Assembly (NCBI GenBank): GCA_002105175.1
Contig: MCGE01000040.1
Location: 62,001 to 126,000, forward strand
Source: Absidia repens
Taxonomy: Eukaryota; Mucoromycota; Mucoromycetes; Mucorales; Cunninghamellaceae
DNA length: 64,000 nt
Direction: 5' to 3'
Both the position numbers and the translations under genes were made by a program. Below the pieces are notes generated by a model. It made no database searches, was not told the DNA's origin, and worked only from the letters and a program-made list of their open reading frames with translations. Positions 22,198-33,191 of this stretch are shown here, in pieces (within the stretch, counting starts at the first letter, position 1; every line of letters starts with the position of its first letter).

Positions 22198-22521
22198 CTA
22201 GTCATTGCTTAATTCACACCGAATGCTTCCATATGGTGATATGGGAAAAAAGGAAAGGTCCACTGGCTCACTACCGAGCGGCAAGGGAGGTAAGTTTGTA
22301 AGGACACGGCATTCTCTTTCTCTGTAGAAATAGCACTCGAGAGGCCCAGAAGCAGAGATCTGCATGGGTAGCCGTCCGACCGCATTAACCTGGGGAAAAC
22401 ACTGTCCCACAGGTTGAGTTGTTGGTTGGGATTGCTCCGGATAGTAGACGAAGACGGATTGCGCACTGGCTATCGTCATGGTGGCTGCAATACATAGGGT
22501 GACGAGAATTGATTTTATCAT
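22198..22521 (-). CDS. Small secreted four-cysteine protein (MMKSI family, family B)
   Basis: A 107-residue intronless protein. The signal peptide MIKSILVTLCIAATMTIASA is followed by QSVFVYYPEQSQ. The four mature cysteines are at QCFPQ, LECYFYRERECRV and IRCELSND, spaced 23, 7 and about 33 residues. It is the inverted member of the set at 37186, 40507, 43095, 44351, 49681 and 53410, which share the signal peptide nearly letter for letter while the mature part varies. The ATG used is the one directly before the ATA-AAA-TCA codons. The promoter and CT-rich leader are conserved too. Confidence 0.83.
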   Translation of the reverse strand: MIKSILVTLCIAATMTIASAQSVFVYYPEQSQPTTQPVGQCFPQVNAVGRLPMQISASGPLECYFYRERECRVLTNLPPLPLGSEPVDLSFFPISPYGSIRCELSND

Positions 22522-22685
22522 TGTCAAAAGAGAGAGAGAGAAAGAGGTTTATATGAGTATATAATAGTAGAGGAAGAAAGAAAGAAAAAAGGTTTTTTAT
22601 TCATCTTCCCTTATATATAGATCTTTTTTTTAAGGAGTACTGTTTTTTTTTCAAGGTTTGTAGGAACATCTCACCCATCTACTGA

Positions 22686-22925
22686 TTATCCCTGAACGCC
22701 CGCTACTCCTGAATTTTTTTTAGCATTGTATAGATGAGAAGAATCGCCGATAGGGGAGACGTTCCTAAGTTCATGCTCTGCCTTCCATGTATTCAGTTGA
22801 TCATGATGGGATTCACAAATTTGTGTTTCTTCCAGTCCGCCACATTGAACTTTCTCCACGCCCCGCCCCCTCTCCCACGCGCACACCTCACTTAGATTGA
22901 TATTGACAATATCAGTTGATGCCAT
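22686..22925 (-). CDS. Small conserved ORF upstream of the MMKSI gene (hypothetical)
   Basis: A 79-residue frame starting MASTDIVNINLSEVCAWERG, with GVEKVQCGGLEETQICESHH and DQLNTWKAEHEL. The block recurs before the genes at 40507, 43095, 44351, 49681 and 53410. In several of those (e.g. 43918 and 52926) a 7-nt insertion after GCATCAAC puts the start out of frame, although the downstream reading GVEKAQCGGLKETRICESYH is kept. Either this is the only copy still open, or the frame is coincidental within a duplicated promoter-proximal block. No signal peptide, no known domain. Confidence 0.28.
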   Translation of the reverse strand: MASTDIVNINLSEVCAWERGRGVEKVQCGGLEETQICESHHDQLNTWKAEHELRNVSPIGDSSHLYNAKKNSGVAGVQG

Positions 22926-23439
22926 GGGTGAAAAAAAAAATTGTATATATGTCTTTTTTTTAAAAAATAAATGCCCCGTCCATCTTTAGCATTGGCTTTT
23001 GAAATCCTGCTTTTCGTATGTCAATTTTCCCTTTCAAACAATTCCCATCATCTAGAAATTATCCCCCCCCCCTCCGATTCACTTTAGATTAATCCACCCC
23101 ACCCGTCCTGTCTAGGATTATTTCAATGTCATGGCTCCCCTCCCTCCCTCCACCCGACCAATTTGTCCCCAAACACCGACCACCTTTGAACGCTAAAAAC
23201 GTTTTTTTTTTATAAAAAAACAAAAAAAAATTCTAAACTTCAATAAATGTTCTTAAAGACCGTAAAAAAAATAATGGTGGAAGCTTTTTGTTTATTGCAT
23301 TTCATTTCCTGTTTTCATCCGCAACTCCCTTAAAAAAGGGGGATCAGACATACTTCAGAGCGATGATTCCAATATATCATGATCGGTGCAACCAACTCTA
23401 CATGACATCAAATGGGATAAGTATGTTTTTTTTTTTTTT

Positions 23440-23790
23440 GCTATTGGATGATCATTGTGTGCATTTGACCCGCTGCAGATGGTGGGTTGGGGGGAGGACT
23501 TGAAGGTAGACGATTTGGTTAGGTGTGAGTTGTGTAACTAGCTTGCTGGGCAACAATGGAGTGCCACATTCCTGGTCTTGGAAGTAGTAGCAAGTACCCG
23601 ATCTAGTGCTAGTGACAAACCGGGACGGTGATTTTTACCAGCCGGATCTAGAAACGCAATACATTTGTTGTAGGCATCTTACTTGACTGTTGGGTTAGGA
23701 TTGCTCTCATAAAGGAAAGATATGCCCCTGAACACTGACTGTCATCATCGTCGCTATCGTGCGTCATAGGAATGGGATTGATTTCATCAT
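23440..23790 (-). pseudogene. Disabled four-cysteine secreted-protein gene (family B2)
   Basis: The minus strand opens MMKSIPFL then meets TGA; relative to the copies at 48729 and 52083 a few bases are lost in the signal-peptide coding part. A second lesion, GTCAAG-TAA, corresponds to the stop shared by other B2 copies. Further on, the frame that reads DPAGK ... GTCYYFQDQEC ... TPNQ-VYLQV is still visible, so the ancestral gene had the same four-Cys layout. It was not rebuilt here. Confidence 0.72.
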
Positions 23791-23806
23791 AACAGTTGTC
23801 AAGTTC

Positions 23807-23849
<43 letters not shown>

Positions 23850-24246
23850 GAAGTAGTAGATGGATAATCGAAAAAAAAAGTCTTTCATTTACATACGGCC
23901 CTACGTATAGAATGTTATCCGTTACACATAAAATCCAAAACCAACTAAACCCATAGATTGAACGTCATGATGCCATGGAATTCAAAACGAGAAAATGCCC
24001 GATGAGTGGAGGGGGAATATGCGCTTCATTGAGGCAAGGGCCCACGATGGGATTGATAGGATCTCGGGTCACCTACCTTTTCTTTGATACAAATCCATCC
24101 ATCCACAGCGCCTCCCCATAACCAAACCCCCCCGTCCCAACAATGCATCATGTCGTGTTTCCTCCCCTTTGGATGGTCGGCCCCTCCGTCTCCTGCTTCG
24201 ACGTTTCTCACAAACACAAGATTAGTGGATGCAAAAAAAAATCAAG

Positions 24247-24289
<43 letters not shown>
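24247..24289. repeat. Poly(A) tract of ~43 bases
   Basis: Uninterrupted A run within AT-rich intergenic DNA between two secreted-protein loci. Confidence 0.9.
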
Positions 24290-24290
<1 letters not shown>

Positions 24291-24496
24291 GTACATGATA
24301 ACTAAGCGCAACGAAAACCGAACACGCACACACAAAAAAAAAGTCCTTTGTACCCACCCACACCCCTCTCCTCTTCACTGGCAGGACAGCGCTTTAAATT
24401 TCAGGGCGGGTTTACCGTTTTTTCTTTTCTTAAAAAACAAATGCAAACGGTTGGTATAGAGAGAAAAAAAAAATAAAAAAGAGAGGCAGGGGTTTA

Positions 24497-24859
24497 TCAT
24501 TTATACTTGTAGCACAAAATGGCTGGTCCAGGATCAACAGGAGCACGAATACGCAATACACGAGAATACATCACCATGAGTGGACCATTGACATCCACGT
24601 CTTTGCATTGGGTATCTTTGGTGAAATAACATGGGAAGGAATCATCGATACCATAACTGAAGGTGGCAGGGTTTCCTTTCTTGTTGATGTAAGGAATACA
24701 GTCTCTAGCCTTGAACGCCTGGGGTTTTGTTTCGGCGTTATACAGCACTTGGAAATCGCCGCCTTGCAGCTTTGGATCAGGAAAAACAACCCCAGCTGGT
24801 AGTTTTGCTGCTCCTGGTGGACCTTGTTGCGCAGCGCTGCTCAAGGTGCCAAGAATCAA
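24497..24859 (-). CDS. Small secreted four-cysteine protein, start codon unresolved
   Basis: The frame is open from the stop at 24497 back beyond 24880. The mature part carries GGDFQVLYNAE, DCIPYINK, FPCYFTKDTQC and a C-terminal AILCYKYK, matching the superfamily (23, 7 and ~33 residue spacing). Upstream of LSSAAQQ the frame reads STFLFSLLILGTLSSA, a good signal-peptide core, preceded by a Lys/Arg run from a 15-A tract. No ATG occurs in this frame between an upstream in-frame TAA (about 24958) and the core; coordinates start at an in-frame TTG. Possible explanations are a mutated start, an unseen upstream exon, an indel in the A tract, or non-AUG initiation. A TTAAATA box is present upstream. 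Confidence 0.6.
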   Translation of the reverse strand: MILGTLSSAAQQGPPGAAKLPAGVVFPDPKLQGGDFQVLYNAETKPQAFKARDCIPYINKKGNPATFSYGIDDSFPCYFTKDTQCKDVDVNGPLMVMYSRVLRIRAPVDPGPAILCYKYK

Positions 24860-25721
24860 TAATGAAAATAAAAATGTAGAAAAATACTTTTGTCTTCTTT
24901 TTTTTTTTTTTTGAGGGAAAGAGGGAGGACAAAAAAAAAAAAAATAAGGACGATGTATTTAAGTACTTTTTTTTTGGCAAGAGCAAGGAGGTCCGCAACC
25001 CCGAAAAAAAAGATGTATCATATACGGGGATAGTATCTCTTTTTTTTTCCAATGTTTTGTATAGTTTTGTTCTATCCAAAATGTGCAATCCATTTGGGTT
25101 GATGTGAACAGCAAAAGCAGGGGAGGGGGCCAAAACGGTTAGGAGGTAACTTTGGGGCGTGTGCATACAGTGTTTTCAACCCCAGCCAAGCAGTGACTCC
25201 TGTATACAGAAGACTACTATCAAAGAGACACATCTTTCTGAAGACATTTTTTTCTTGGATGGATATATGTCCAAAAAAAAAAAAAATATCGTCATCATCA
25301 AGATTTCTTTTCCATAGCACGTGGCGTGGTAACTAAGTCGTCATGACGCAAATATGGACATTCACTTTCCTAATTTTTATTCTTCCCAGCTCCATATAGT
25401 ATGGACTAGTAAAAAGAAAAAAAAATAGTAATCTCATTCACGAATTGACTTTTTTGTAATATATTTATTTATTTATTATTCATCATAAGAGAGAGAGAGA
25501 GAAAAAACAAACAAACCAAGCTTTACTCATCATACATGATATGTACCGCCCAATCAAGTCTATTTCATACAACAGAACGAAAATGTATATCGGAACTAAT
25601 TATCATACATAAACGATCAGATCATCATCATCATTTCTTTTTTTTTTTAGGTACTTACACTAGAGGCAGATTCACAACTTCGGTTAAGGATCCCATTTAT
25701 TCGTTATTTTCATTCATTAGT

Positions 25722-26309
25722 CAAGTGGTAATGAATCGGACATTTGTGTCCGATCGGACGCCAATGTCCGCTAATAAAAAGTGAAATTTTGAAGCGTTAT
25801 TATGAATATTTTTTTATGACTTGCAATACGAGAAAGCCTGAAATGCGTATACTATTACCCATTTTTCCGCATATCAATATCTTTACTCAATGAGATTTTT
25901 CCCAAAGTAAGAAAAAAAATAGTGCATTTCCCGTACCACACAAATATGCTATGTCTGTAAACCTGCTCTTAATGCCTTTTCCTGAAAAATCGCGTATAGA
26001 AAAGAGTCCATATTAATATGGATGGTTAATATAGTTTTTTCTTGAAAAAAATCAGTTTTTTCGCTTCTGTTTTGCAACATTAATGATAAGTTTTAAAATC
26101 AGACATTATTGTCCGCTGTTCAAATAAGGAAAATGATCCTTTCAAAATATATATTTTGCTAATATAAACACGTCCTAAAATTAATTCCATATAATATACT
26201 ACACTAAAACAATTGATGCATAAAATTTCGTAAATGAGAGATGCTTTATTGTGAAGATATTTTGCTTTAAAGATCGGACATTTGTGTCCGTTGAGTTATA
26301 TACCACTTG
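25722..26309. mobile_element. 588-bp TIR element with terminal CGGACA hairpins
   Basis: The ends are CAAGTGGTA (25722-25730) and TACCACTTG (26301-26309), exact inverted copies. Just inside each is the same self-complementary 16-mer CGGACATTTGTGTCCG (25737-25752 and 26275-26290). A further CGGACG-CAATGTCCG pair follows at the left, and CAGACATTATTGTCCG lies inside at about 26099. The interior is AT-rich and noncoding. A related end occurs at 11795-11866. The flanking duplication is unclear, so the superfamily is not assigned. Confidence 0.62.
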
Positions 26310-26353
26310 TTAATTAATTACAAAAAAAAAAAGGGGGTGTTTGATAATGAAAA

Positions 26354-26824
26354 CTATGGCACGGCGGGCGCTGGTTTTTCTTTCAAATGTTGGGGATGAT
26401 CCAAGATCGACTTCAATGTGACGGGATGACATACAAAGGACTGGCCGCCGACCGTGAAGAGGCCTAGGACATTATCGGTATCAACAGCGGGCGGCAACGG
26501 AAAGGTCACGGGCGCTTTGATCTGTGTACAAGTCGTGTCGGCATACGTGATACACGACGTCAGTTGTGCCGCCCTGCCCGAGGTAATAAGCTTGCCATCC
26601 TTTCTGGCTGGAAAACATTGGCCATAGGCGACATAGTCAGGCTGCGGATGGCCTTCGTAAGTAACCAACAGTGGAGGAGATCCATTCTGGTTTGGCACAG
26701 GAGGAGGAACATTCGATAAGATGTCGGTGACACCGCCGCCTTGCGATGGTCCCATGTTTCCATGTAAACCTTGGGCAGGACCTAGAGTCGTTGTCATGAC
26801 GAAGAACAACACCATCCATTTCAT
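26354..26824 (-). CDS. Small secreted four-cysteine protein, proline-rich variant
   Basis: A 156-residue intronless protein. Signal peptide MKWMVLFFVMTTTLGPAQG; a Gly/Pro-rich stretch follows (GPSQGGGVTD, PPPVPNQNGSPP). The conserved core is LLVTYEGHPQPD, GQCFPARK, TSCITYADTTC and SFVCHPVTLK. The first internal spacing matches the MMKSI family; the C-terminus is extended by about 20 residues rich in His, Lys and Pro. The ATG at 26824 was chosen because it starts the signal peptide; upstream in-frame sequence encodes a Glu run from a (GAG)n tract and is probably untranslated. Closest in layout to the gene at 29242-29931. Confidence 0.8.
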   Translation of the reverse strand: MKWMVLFFVMTTTLGPAQGLHGNMGPSQGGGVTDILSNVPPPVPNQNGSPPLLVTYEGHPQPDYVAYGQCFPARKDGKLITSGRAAQLTSCITYADTTCTQIKAPVTFPLPPAVDTDNVLGLFTVGGQSFVCHPVTLKSILDHPQHLKEKPAPAVP

Positions 26825-27369
26825 CGTTAAAAAAAAAAGAACAGAAGCCAAACGGAAAGAAAAAAAAAAAAGTTTTTTTTTGAGGAGGAGGGTTTTTATG
26901 TCCTCCTCCTCCTCCTCCTCCTCCTCTCCCCCTTTGTTTTTATACCTCCAACAAAACTCCGTGATGCGATGGAAATAAGATGTGTGTATTTTATTCATGA
27001 ATAAACAAAATCAATGCAAAAAAAAGATCCATCGTTTTTAAAGCGCGCCCCGCCTTAGTTTGCTTTAGGGAGGATGATAAGCGGACGATCATTGTTTTGC
27101 GTTTGCCGATCCTGTGTTCGGTTCTATCGAAATGTAGATCATTTTTTCTTTTTATATGTCAACTGGCAACTACAATTCATCGGGAAGGTGAATTTTATAA
27201 GATGCAGTTCATTCAGAACCGTCCTAACGCCACCCTTTATTAGTTTGAAAGACATTTCAAATTCAAATGCCGCCCGGTGCGGGTCTTTTTCAATTTTTGA
27301 AGGGGTGTCTCTTCCTTCCCTTTTTTTTTTTTTTTTTTTTTTGCTTCATCATTAAGGCTTTATGGTAAT

Positions 27370-27570
27370 TCTAATGATATTAGATTAGCGTTAGATCTAG
27401 TTTAGAAGGGGCTTCAATTCAGGGATTACAACATGCACAGGGAAACCTTTTCATTTTGGATCTAGCATCTGAAGACATGATTAGTTTAACTTGACTTCGT
27501 TTAGTGTAAATTGGTGCCATGGAAGCTTTGTGTGCGCTTTTATCTACACGGGAATAAAATAAGTCCTGTA
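27370..27570 (+). repeat. SINE-like repeat, copy 6 (second subfamily)
   Basis: TAGATCTAGTTTAGAAGGGG, CAGGGATTACAACATGCACA, GGGAAACCTTTTCATTTTGG and ACGGGAATAAAATAAGTCCT appear in family order. Confidence 0.6.
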
Positions 27571-29241
27571 TGTTTTTACCATTAGCAATCCTATCATGCA
27601 TTTAGTTGATTAGATCCTTCCCTTTTTTACATATCCCGTTCTTATTGATGGCTAATTGATTTTCCCTGATTTGTGTTCTTTTGTTTTTAATAAAATGTGT
27701 CTTCTTTTATTTTAATGCCTAATCTCTATTATGATATCAGACCCGCCGGTTATTAAACAATGTGTTTTGTGTATGTGTGAATTTATTTTATTGGTGACAT
27801 AAAAAAAAAAAACTAGCCATGTCACACTTCCACGATGATTCTGGGAAAAAACGTTTCTGATTACATACATGTTTACTGTTAACTAGCATCCACTTTGATT
27901 TAGTTATTTAGTTGCGAGTATGATATGATAGACAACCATGTATCCATATCTCTTAACATTGATGATACTGTCAAAAAAAAAAAAATTAGAGATAGGCAGT
28001 AAAAGATATATTCAAGTTCCTCTCTTTTATTTTATGGAAAAAAGACTACTTAATGTATTATAGATGTTAGTACCCCCCAATACCCTTCCCCTTTACTAGT
28101 CCCTCGCTGCCCCTTTCTTTTTAATCAATGCGGGGAATCGTTCAAAAAAAAAAAAAAAAAAGAACAAAGCGCAGTGTTCTATACTTTTTTTTTTGGTGCG
28201 TCTTTGTACGAACATGGGCAGATTAATCATATTGTGTATGTATTTTGATGGCAATGAAAAAAAGCAGAATCACCAATGTTGCCACTTTTTAAGCTATCAT
28301 CATGCCCGAATCTTTTTTCTTTTTTGTTGCAAAAGCATTTTTGATAGCGCTTTTCCATGCCATCTCTATCAGTGCAATTTCGTCCAAGAAACATTTGACT
28401 GATTACTTTATTAATACTCATAATAAAAGTTGATGTTGTTAAAAAATTTTCGATATGATAAAAGAAAGATCTTTCTCCTCCCCCTCCTCAACTCAGTACA
28501 TTTAACACCATTTACATGGGACGATGGAATGGCTCTATACTATTCACTTTATTGTTGGCTGTAGATAATGATAAAAAATAACATTGAAAGCTTTTTCTTT
28601 TTTTCTGTGCTGTTCCTCTTCTTCTTAGTGTATGCAAGCTAACAAAAATATCAATGACCAGTTTTGCCCCTGGCACCGGAGTTATGCACAAAGGATGATC
28701 GTACTTTGAACGCCGCTCATCCATGTATTTTACTTTTTCTGTCACCCTTCACAGTCTGGACCGACTAACTTTACATGCCTAGGCATTTTTTTTTTTTTAT
28801 TATGGAAGTTGATAAAAAAAAATTGTATGGATTCATGTTTGTCAAGACCTATACTATTCAGATCCCTATTGAAACCCCCCCCCATCACCACCAAAGAAAA
28901 ATGGCCACAGGCTTTCTAGATTGATGTCGGAATATTTAGGTTATAAACTGTTCGCTCCATACGATGATGCATAGAAAAAAAGTGAAAAAATTCAAACGGG
29001 TATCAAAAACAAGCACATGATACACATACATGCATAATCCTCACTGTAAAATCAATGTTTCTTCATGTCATATCATATCATACGTGGAATGGTTAAACAT
29101 TGACAACAAATAACCATCGGTGTTTTTTTATTTTTATCTTTTATTTTTTTTTGTTTAAATACAAATCATCAAATAAACAATCATACAACATTTTCTTTTG
29201 TCCCTTTCCGTTCCTCGCCTACATAGCCCGGCTCCACATAA
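27571..29241. other. Intergenic, no supported gene
   Basis: AT-rich, with many A/T runs (27969-27984, 28144-28161). Short frames at 28193-28420 and 28512-28745 lack signal peptides, domains or repeats in the window. Nothing else seen. Confidence 0.45.
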
Positions 29242-29931
29242 TTAAGGCACTGGCGGCAACACTGGGTCATCTTGCGAGGGGTTGAGGTTCTGTGGCAGGG
29301 TATCCAGCTTGACTTCATCACACGAATACGAGCCCACCAATTCTGAGCCAACCCCCAATACATTTTGCACATTGATACATGGCGCCAAAGGAATCGGCAC
29401 CTCATGCTGTAATTGTTGGCAAGCTTCGTCCGAATAGATCTTACATACGGAGGTCTTGGAGAATTTGGCAAAATTGACGCGTTTGGCCTGCTTGCGGAAC
29501 GGAATACATTGGTGAAATTGGACCATGTCGGGTGCCGGATTGTCGTTGTAATAGATCAAAATATCACTTTGCGGGCTGCCAGGGATGCCGGAGCCTTGTG
29601 CTGAACCTAGTGAACCTAGTGATAAAGGGTCATTTGCTTGTTGACCTTGACCAGCAGACGATGGTACTAAAGTTGATACGCCGCCCTGAACGATGCAACG
29701 GAGTTGGTCTTGCCCATGGCTTGTCTGAGGCCCCACGCCCGCCTGGTTGACGCCGGATGGAGGTTTTCCACGATTGCGTTGTCCACCACCGCCCAGCAAG
29801 CTTGGGAGGAGACCTGAAAGTGGGTCGCTGGAGGAGCCGGATGGCGGGTTTTCAGTGCGGCCAGATAGTGGCTGGGCACTGGTCGTCACTCCCATAACAG
29901 TCAATGCCAACAAAAATGGTGTCAATTTCAT
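29242..29931 (-). CDS. Secreted four-cysteine protein with long Gly/Ser/Gln linker
   Basis: A 229-residue intronless protein, the largest of the superfamily. Signal peptide MKLTPFLLALTVMGVTTSA-Q. Residues ~25-130 are low-complexity (PPSGSSSDPLSG, LLGGGGQRNRG, SAGQGQQAND) and contain one Cys (LRCIVQGG). The C-terminal ~100 residues are the family core: DILIYYNDNPAPD, HQCIPFRKQ, SVCKIYSDEAC and SYSCDEVK, plus an extra Cys in LAPCINV, six in all. The extra pair might form a fifth-sixth disulfide. The upstream start at 30291 was rejected because it has no signal peptide and crosses (AT)n. A TTAAATAG box lies ~80 nt upstream. Function unknown. Confidence 0.82.
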   Translation of the reverse strand: MKLTPFLLALTVMGVTTSAQPLSGRTENPPSGSSSDPLSGLLPSLLGGGGQRNRGKPPSGVNQAGVGPQTSHGQDQLRCIVQGGVSTLVPSSAGQGQQANDPLSLGSLGSAQGSGIPGSPQSDILIYYNDNPAPDMVQFHQCIPFRKQAKRVNFAKFSKTSVCKIYSDEACQQLQHEVPIPLAPCINVQNVLGVGSELVGSYSCDEVKLDTLPQNLNPSQDDPVLPPVP

Positions 29932-30899
29932 AGTAAAAAAATAAAATAAAATAGCTTTTGACCAAAAATTGAGAGAAAAGGAGAGAAAGAGACTTTTTTT
30001 GGAGCTATTTAAGTTCTTCATCAGGTCTAACAAATAGAGTTCTCCTTTCCACCCTACTACTTTTTGTGAATTGGCGTTTTGATTTGCATGATGCATCAAC
30101 TCAATTGGTGATAAAAGGAGTAATAAGCGAGCGTTCCTCATGAAAAGAAACCGCAAAAGATTTTCTCTATTTTTATTTTTAACAAGACCATCCACAGGGC
30201 TAGTAAAAGGGGAAACTGTGCTATTTGTCTTTGTCCTTTCGTCATAAAATAATAATAATAATATATATATATATATGTATATTGGATTCAATCGCAGTGA
30301 CGATCCATCCTTTCTTTTCTCCTTATTGACGTACAGTACTGCACTGTTCAGTAGTTCAACAAAAGAATGACCGGTTTCTCTCTTAGATATAAAAGATTCT
30401 TTTTGATGATGACGTGTGTAGTGCCCAAGGACATAAGAACCTGATATGATGCTGAAAAAAAATCTAATGTACAGTACATGTCAATACAATAGAGTGCATA
30501 TCCAATAAGTGGATTATCCATGCCTTTCACTTAATCGAGTAAAAATAAAAAAAAATTGGATCGTCGTGTATTTCTTGTTTGTTTGTGTTACGAGCATGTA
30601 TGCGCTTTGAAGAAAAGAGAAACCATTTTCTCATCCATTATCTTGATTTCTTTCTTTCAATGCCGTATTTTTATGAGATGGCCTTCCATTTTCTTTGCGT
30701 CATCTAAATATATATATATATATATATATATTATCTGTGAGTGGTTTCGATAAAATCGTTTCTGTTGTTAATAGAACCCTAAAATGAGCCTAGGGTGTTT
30801 TTCTCACCTTCTCAAATTCTTACTCCGCCCACATGATTTTCGATTTTCCGCATATTCCTTTTCTCTTTTCTTTTTCTCTTTCACCATTCAACTTCTTCG

Positions 30900-31110
30900 A
30901 GATTACGACGATCTTAGGTTAGTGTCAGGACTAGTTTAGAAGGGATCTCAGCTCAGGGGTAACAACATACATGGGGAAACCTTTTTATTTTGGATTTAGG
31001 ATCTCATGACCACCATGAGATAACTTTCACGATGCCTTCCCTTCATTAGCTTAGTTTGGTTGCAGATGGTATTTGTATCAATATAAAATACAATTTCTCT
31101 TCCTCCCTTT
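30900..31110 (+). repeat. SINE-like repeat, copy 7 (second subfamily)
   Basis: AGGACTAGTTTAGAAGGGAT, CTCAGGGGTAACAACATACA, TGGGGAAACC, TTTTATTTTGGAT and TATAAAATACAATTTCTC. Copies 5-7 share an altered middle box. Confidence 0.6.
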
Positions 31111-33190
31111 TTACCTGCTTTAATAAATAAATAAAAAGGTCGCAATGATAGGTCTCTTTCATGTTATATCTGTTAGATCCTTTTTTCTTGTTTACCATGT
31201 CGCCGTTTCTTTAGAATTCGTGATGACCAATGTTATACTCTTAATAATAAAAAAAGAATTCCTCATTCGTTATTCTCATTCTTTGTAACAAGAAATATGA
31301 TTTCAAATTAGATGAGCACTGGTCATTCGCTGTCTGTCATGGTATCGTCAATAGATCGCTTTTTCTCTGCTTAATAAAGTCTACCTTTACCCATCCACCA
31401 CTACTATCTCACCCGCGGAGATTGAACCATCGTACCCCCTCCCCTATTTTTTTTTGTGTTCCCATAAAAACAACAAACCTAGTGAAATGTTCATTCTATG
31501 TTGTTTTTTGTTCGTATTATCATTATTAAAGCCGAATGAGTGAAATATGTAGTGTAATAGAGTAGGGGGGGGGAGTTTTCAAGTAGGGACGGCCGGAGGC
31601 ATGAGACAGTTCCAGGCAGGAGACACACGCCAAAAAAAAAAAAAAAAAAAAGGGAGCGGAAAAGAATGGGGAACGACCAGCGGTAATACTACGATGGGGT
31701 GGGGGCTAGCCAATAGATCATTCGATCTACCTTCGTTGGGTAAAAAAAAAAAAAAAAAAAAAAAGGGAAGGGTCGTACCGTGCCTGGTGATAGAGTGGTT
31801 GGATAGACTTGGGAAACACTTCCCATGGCTAATACCAACAATAAAGATGTCTTCATAGTGAAATTGGGGACTGCTTTTTTTCTTCTTCTAGGGAGGGAAG
31901 GCAGGAGGTTGCCCAGTGTGGGATCTTTGCGGTTATGCAGAAAAAAAAAAAGGAGTTCTTCACTTTACTATCGTAGGACACTTTCTCCCCCTCCCTCCTT
32001 GATTTTTTTGGAGGCCAGGGGAATCACAAATGGATGCTCCTTCCACTTCTCTATACCTATTTCTTTCTCTCTTGCCTATTTTGACAGAGTGAATTTTCTT
32101 TTCCCGTCTTTAGAGAATGATCATATGATACATCTTCGAAAAAAAAAACAAAACAAAAAAAAACTGCATCCGTTGTAAGAAATAAAAAAAGTAAAAAATG
32201 AAATGCATCTCTGCGAAAAATGCTTGCGGTGCATTTTGTATAGGATGCAGTACACTATGTATAGTATTGGACCGGGAGGGTTCAAGATGGTGTCCGGTCA
32301 AATCAGGGTTAGCGCATGGCTAAAGGACAATTCTACCTCCCCCCTCCCCCCTCTTATTTGAAAGAAATAAGGTTTACTTTTTTGATGGTGGTGGTGGTGG
32401 TGTTGCACAAAACACAAATAACCGTCGATCACATAAATCCCTCCCCCTGATTTTTTGATAGGCTACACCTCTTTAGGTGTGGATGTATGTGTGTACAGCT
32501 CTCCAATAAAAGGAGTGGGACAAATCCGGTAAGTAAAAAGTGTGCAGTGAACGGATCGTCGGCATTTATTCCAGTTTGTGTTACCTGGAATGAGGCTGCA
32601 AAACCTCTCTTTTTATATAAAGGAGTTTATTAGCCACTCGGGTTCAAGGAGGGATCAGTGGATTCATGAGGTTGACTTTGTTGTTCTTTCTTTCCTTTTC
32701 TTATGTATACAATCTATTTCTCCTCGTTATTTTGTTCAACTTGCGTATACTACAGTACCGTATGTACTATGAGTCTTCACTTTTATTATACCTGAATAAA
32801 TAAAAAACAACAACATATCCTATCTCAATTTTGCAATATATATATATATGTGTGTGTTTGGTAGGATGAAATGACCTACATTTCATGCAGTATCTCGTTG
32901 AAAGCTTAACTCTGAGCATATGATCCAATTCATCATACATACGTATTTCGTTCTAGGCTAATGTCATTGGATCAAATTTATCCATCTATCAAAAAAAAAA
33001 TACAAAAAAAGGCCATCCAAATCATCAAAATAATGAGACCAAATCAAATCCAAAAAAAAAGACAACATATCATTTCAAAACTATATACATAGTCACCAAT
33101 ATTTTATTTCCTTTTTTTTTCAAATGTATGTAAAAATCATCTCTAAATCTATTCTAAGAACTAAAATTGCTATATATTGCCCATCCCATC
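31111..33190. other. Intergenic, no supported gene
   Basis: Contains A runs (31631-31650, 31742-31764), a (GGT)n run at 32385-32401 and an AT run at 32840. Open frames at 31601-31858 and 31825-32178 are carried by homopolymers and show no domain. Nothing else seen. Confidence 0.45.
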
Positions 33191-33191
33191 A

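Larger units (their letters stand above)
21780..23790 (-). repeat. Inverted copy of the secreted-protein array unit
   Basis: Read on the minus strand this block has the same order as the units at 36.9-54 kb: a disabled four-Cys gene (23790-23440), a TTCAAAGGTGGTCGGTG-type segment, the ATGGCATCAAC small-ORF block (22925), an AAAAAGATCTATATATAAGG promoter, an intact MMKSI-type gene (22521-22198), the CTGTGTGTACTGAAAAGAAT 3' region, and a CATTATGTGGGTCACCCGCA tail. It is about 13 kb from the main array and in opposite orientation. Confidence 0.75.

Noticed and set aside
29242..30291. 349-residue version of the secreted protein starting at 30291
   Set aside because: The added N-terminus is translated (AT)n and poly-Lys/Phe tracts without a signal peptide; the ATG at 29931 starts a proper signal peptide.
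31780..31815. GATAGAGTGGTTGGATAGAC resembles a tRNA D-arm
   Set aside because: No acceptor stem, anticodon stem or GTTCRANNC T-loop can be paired around it.
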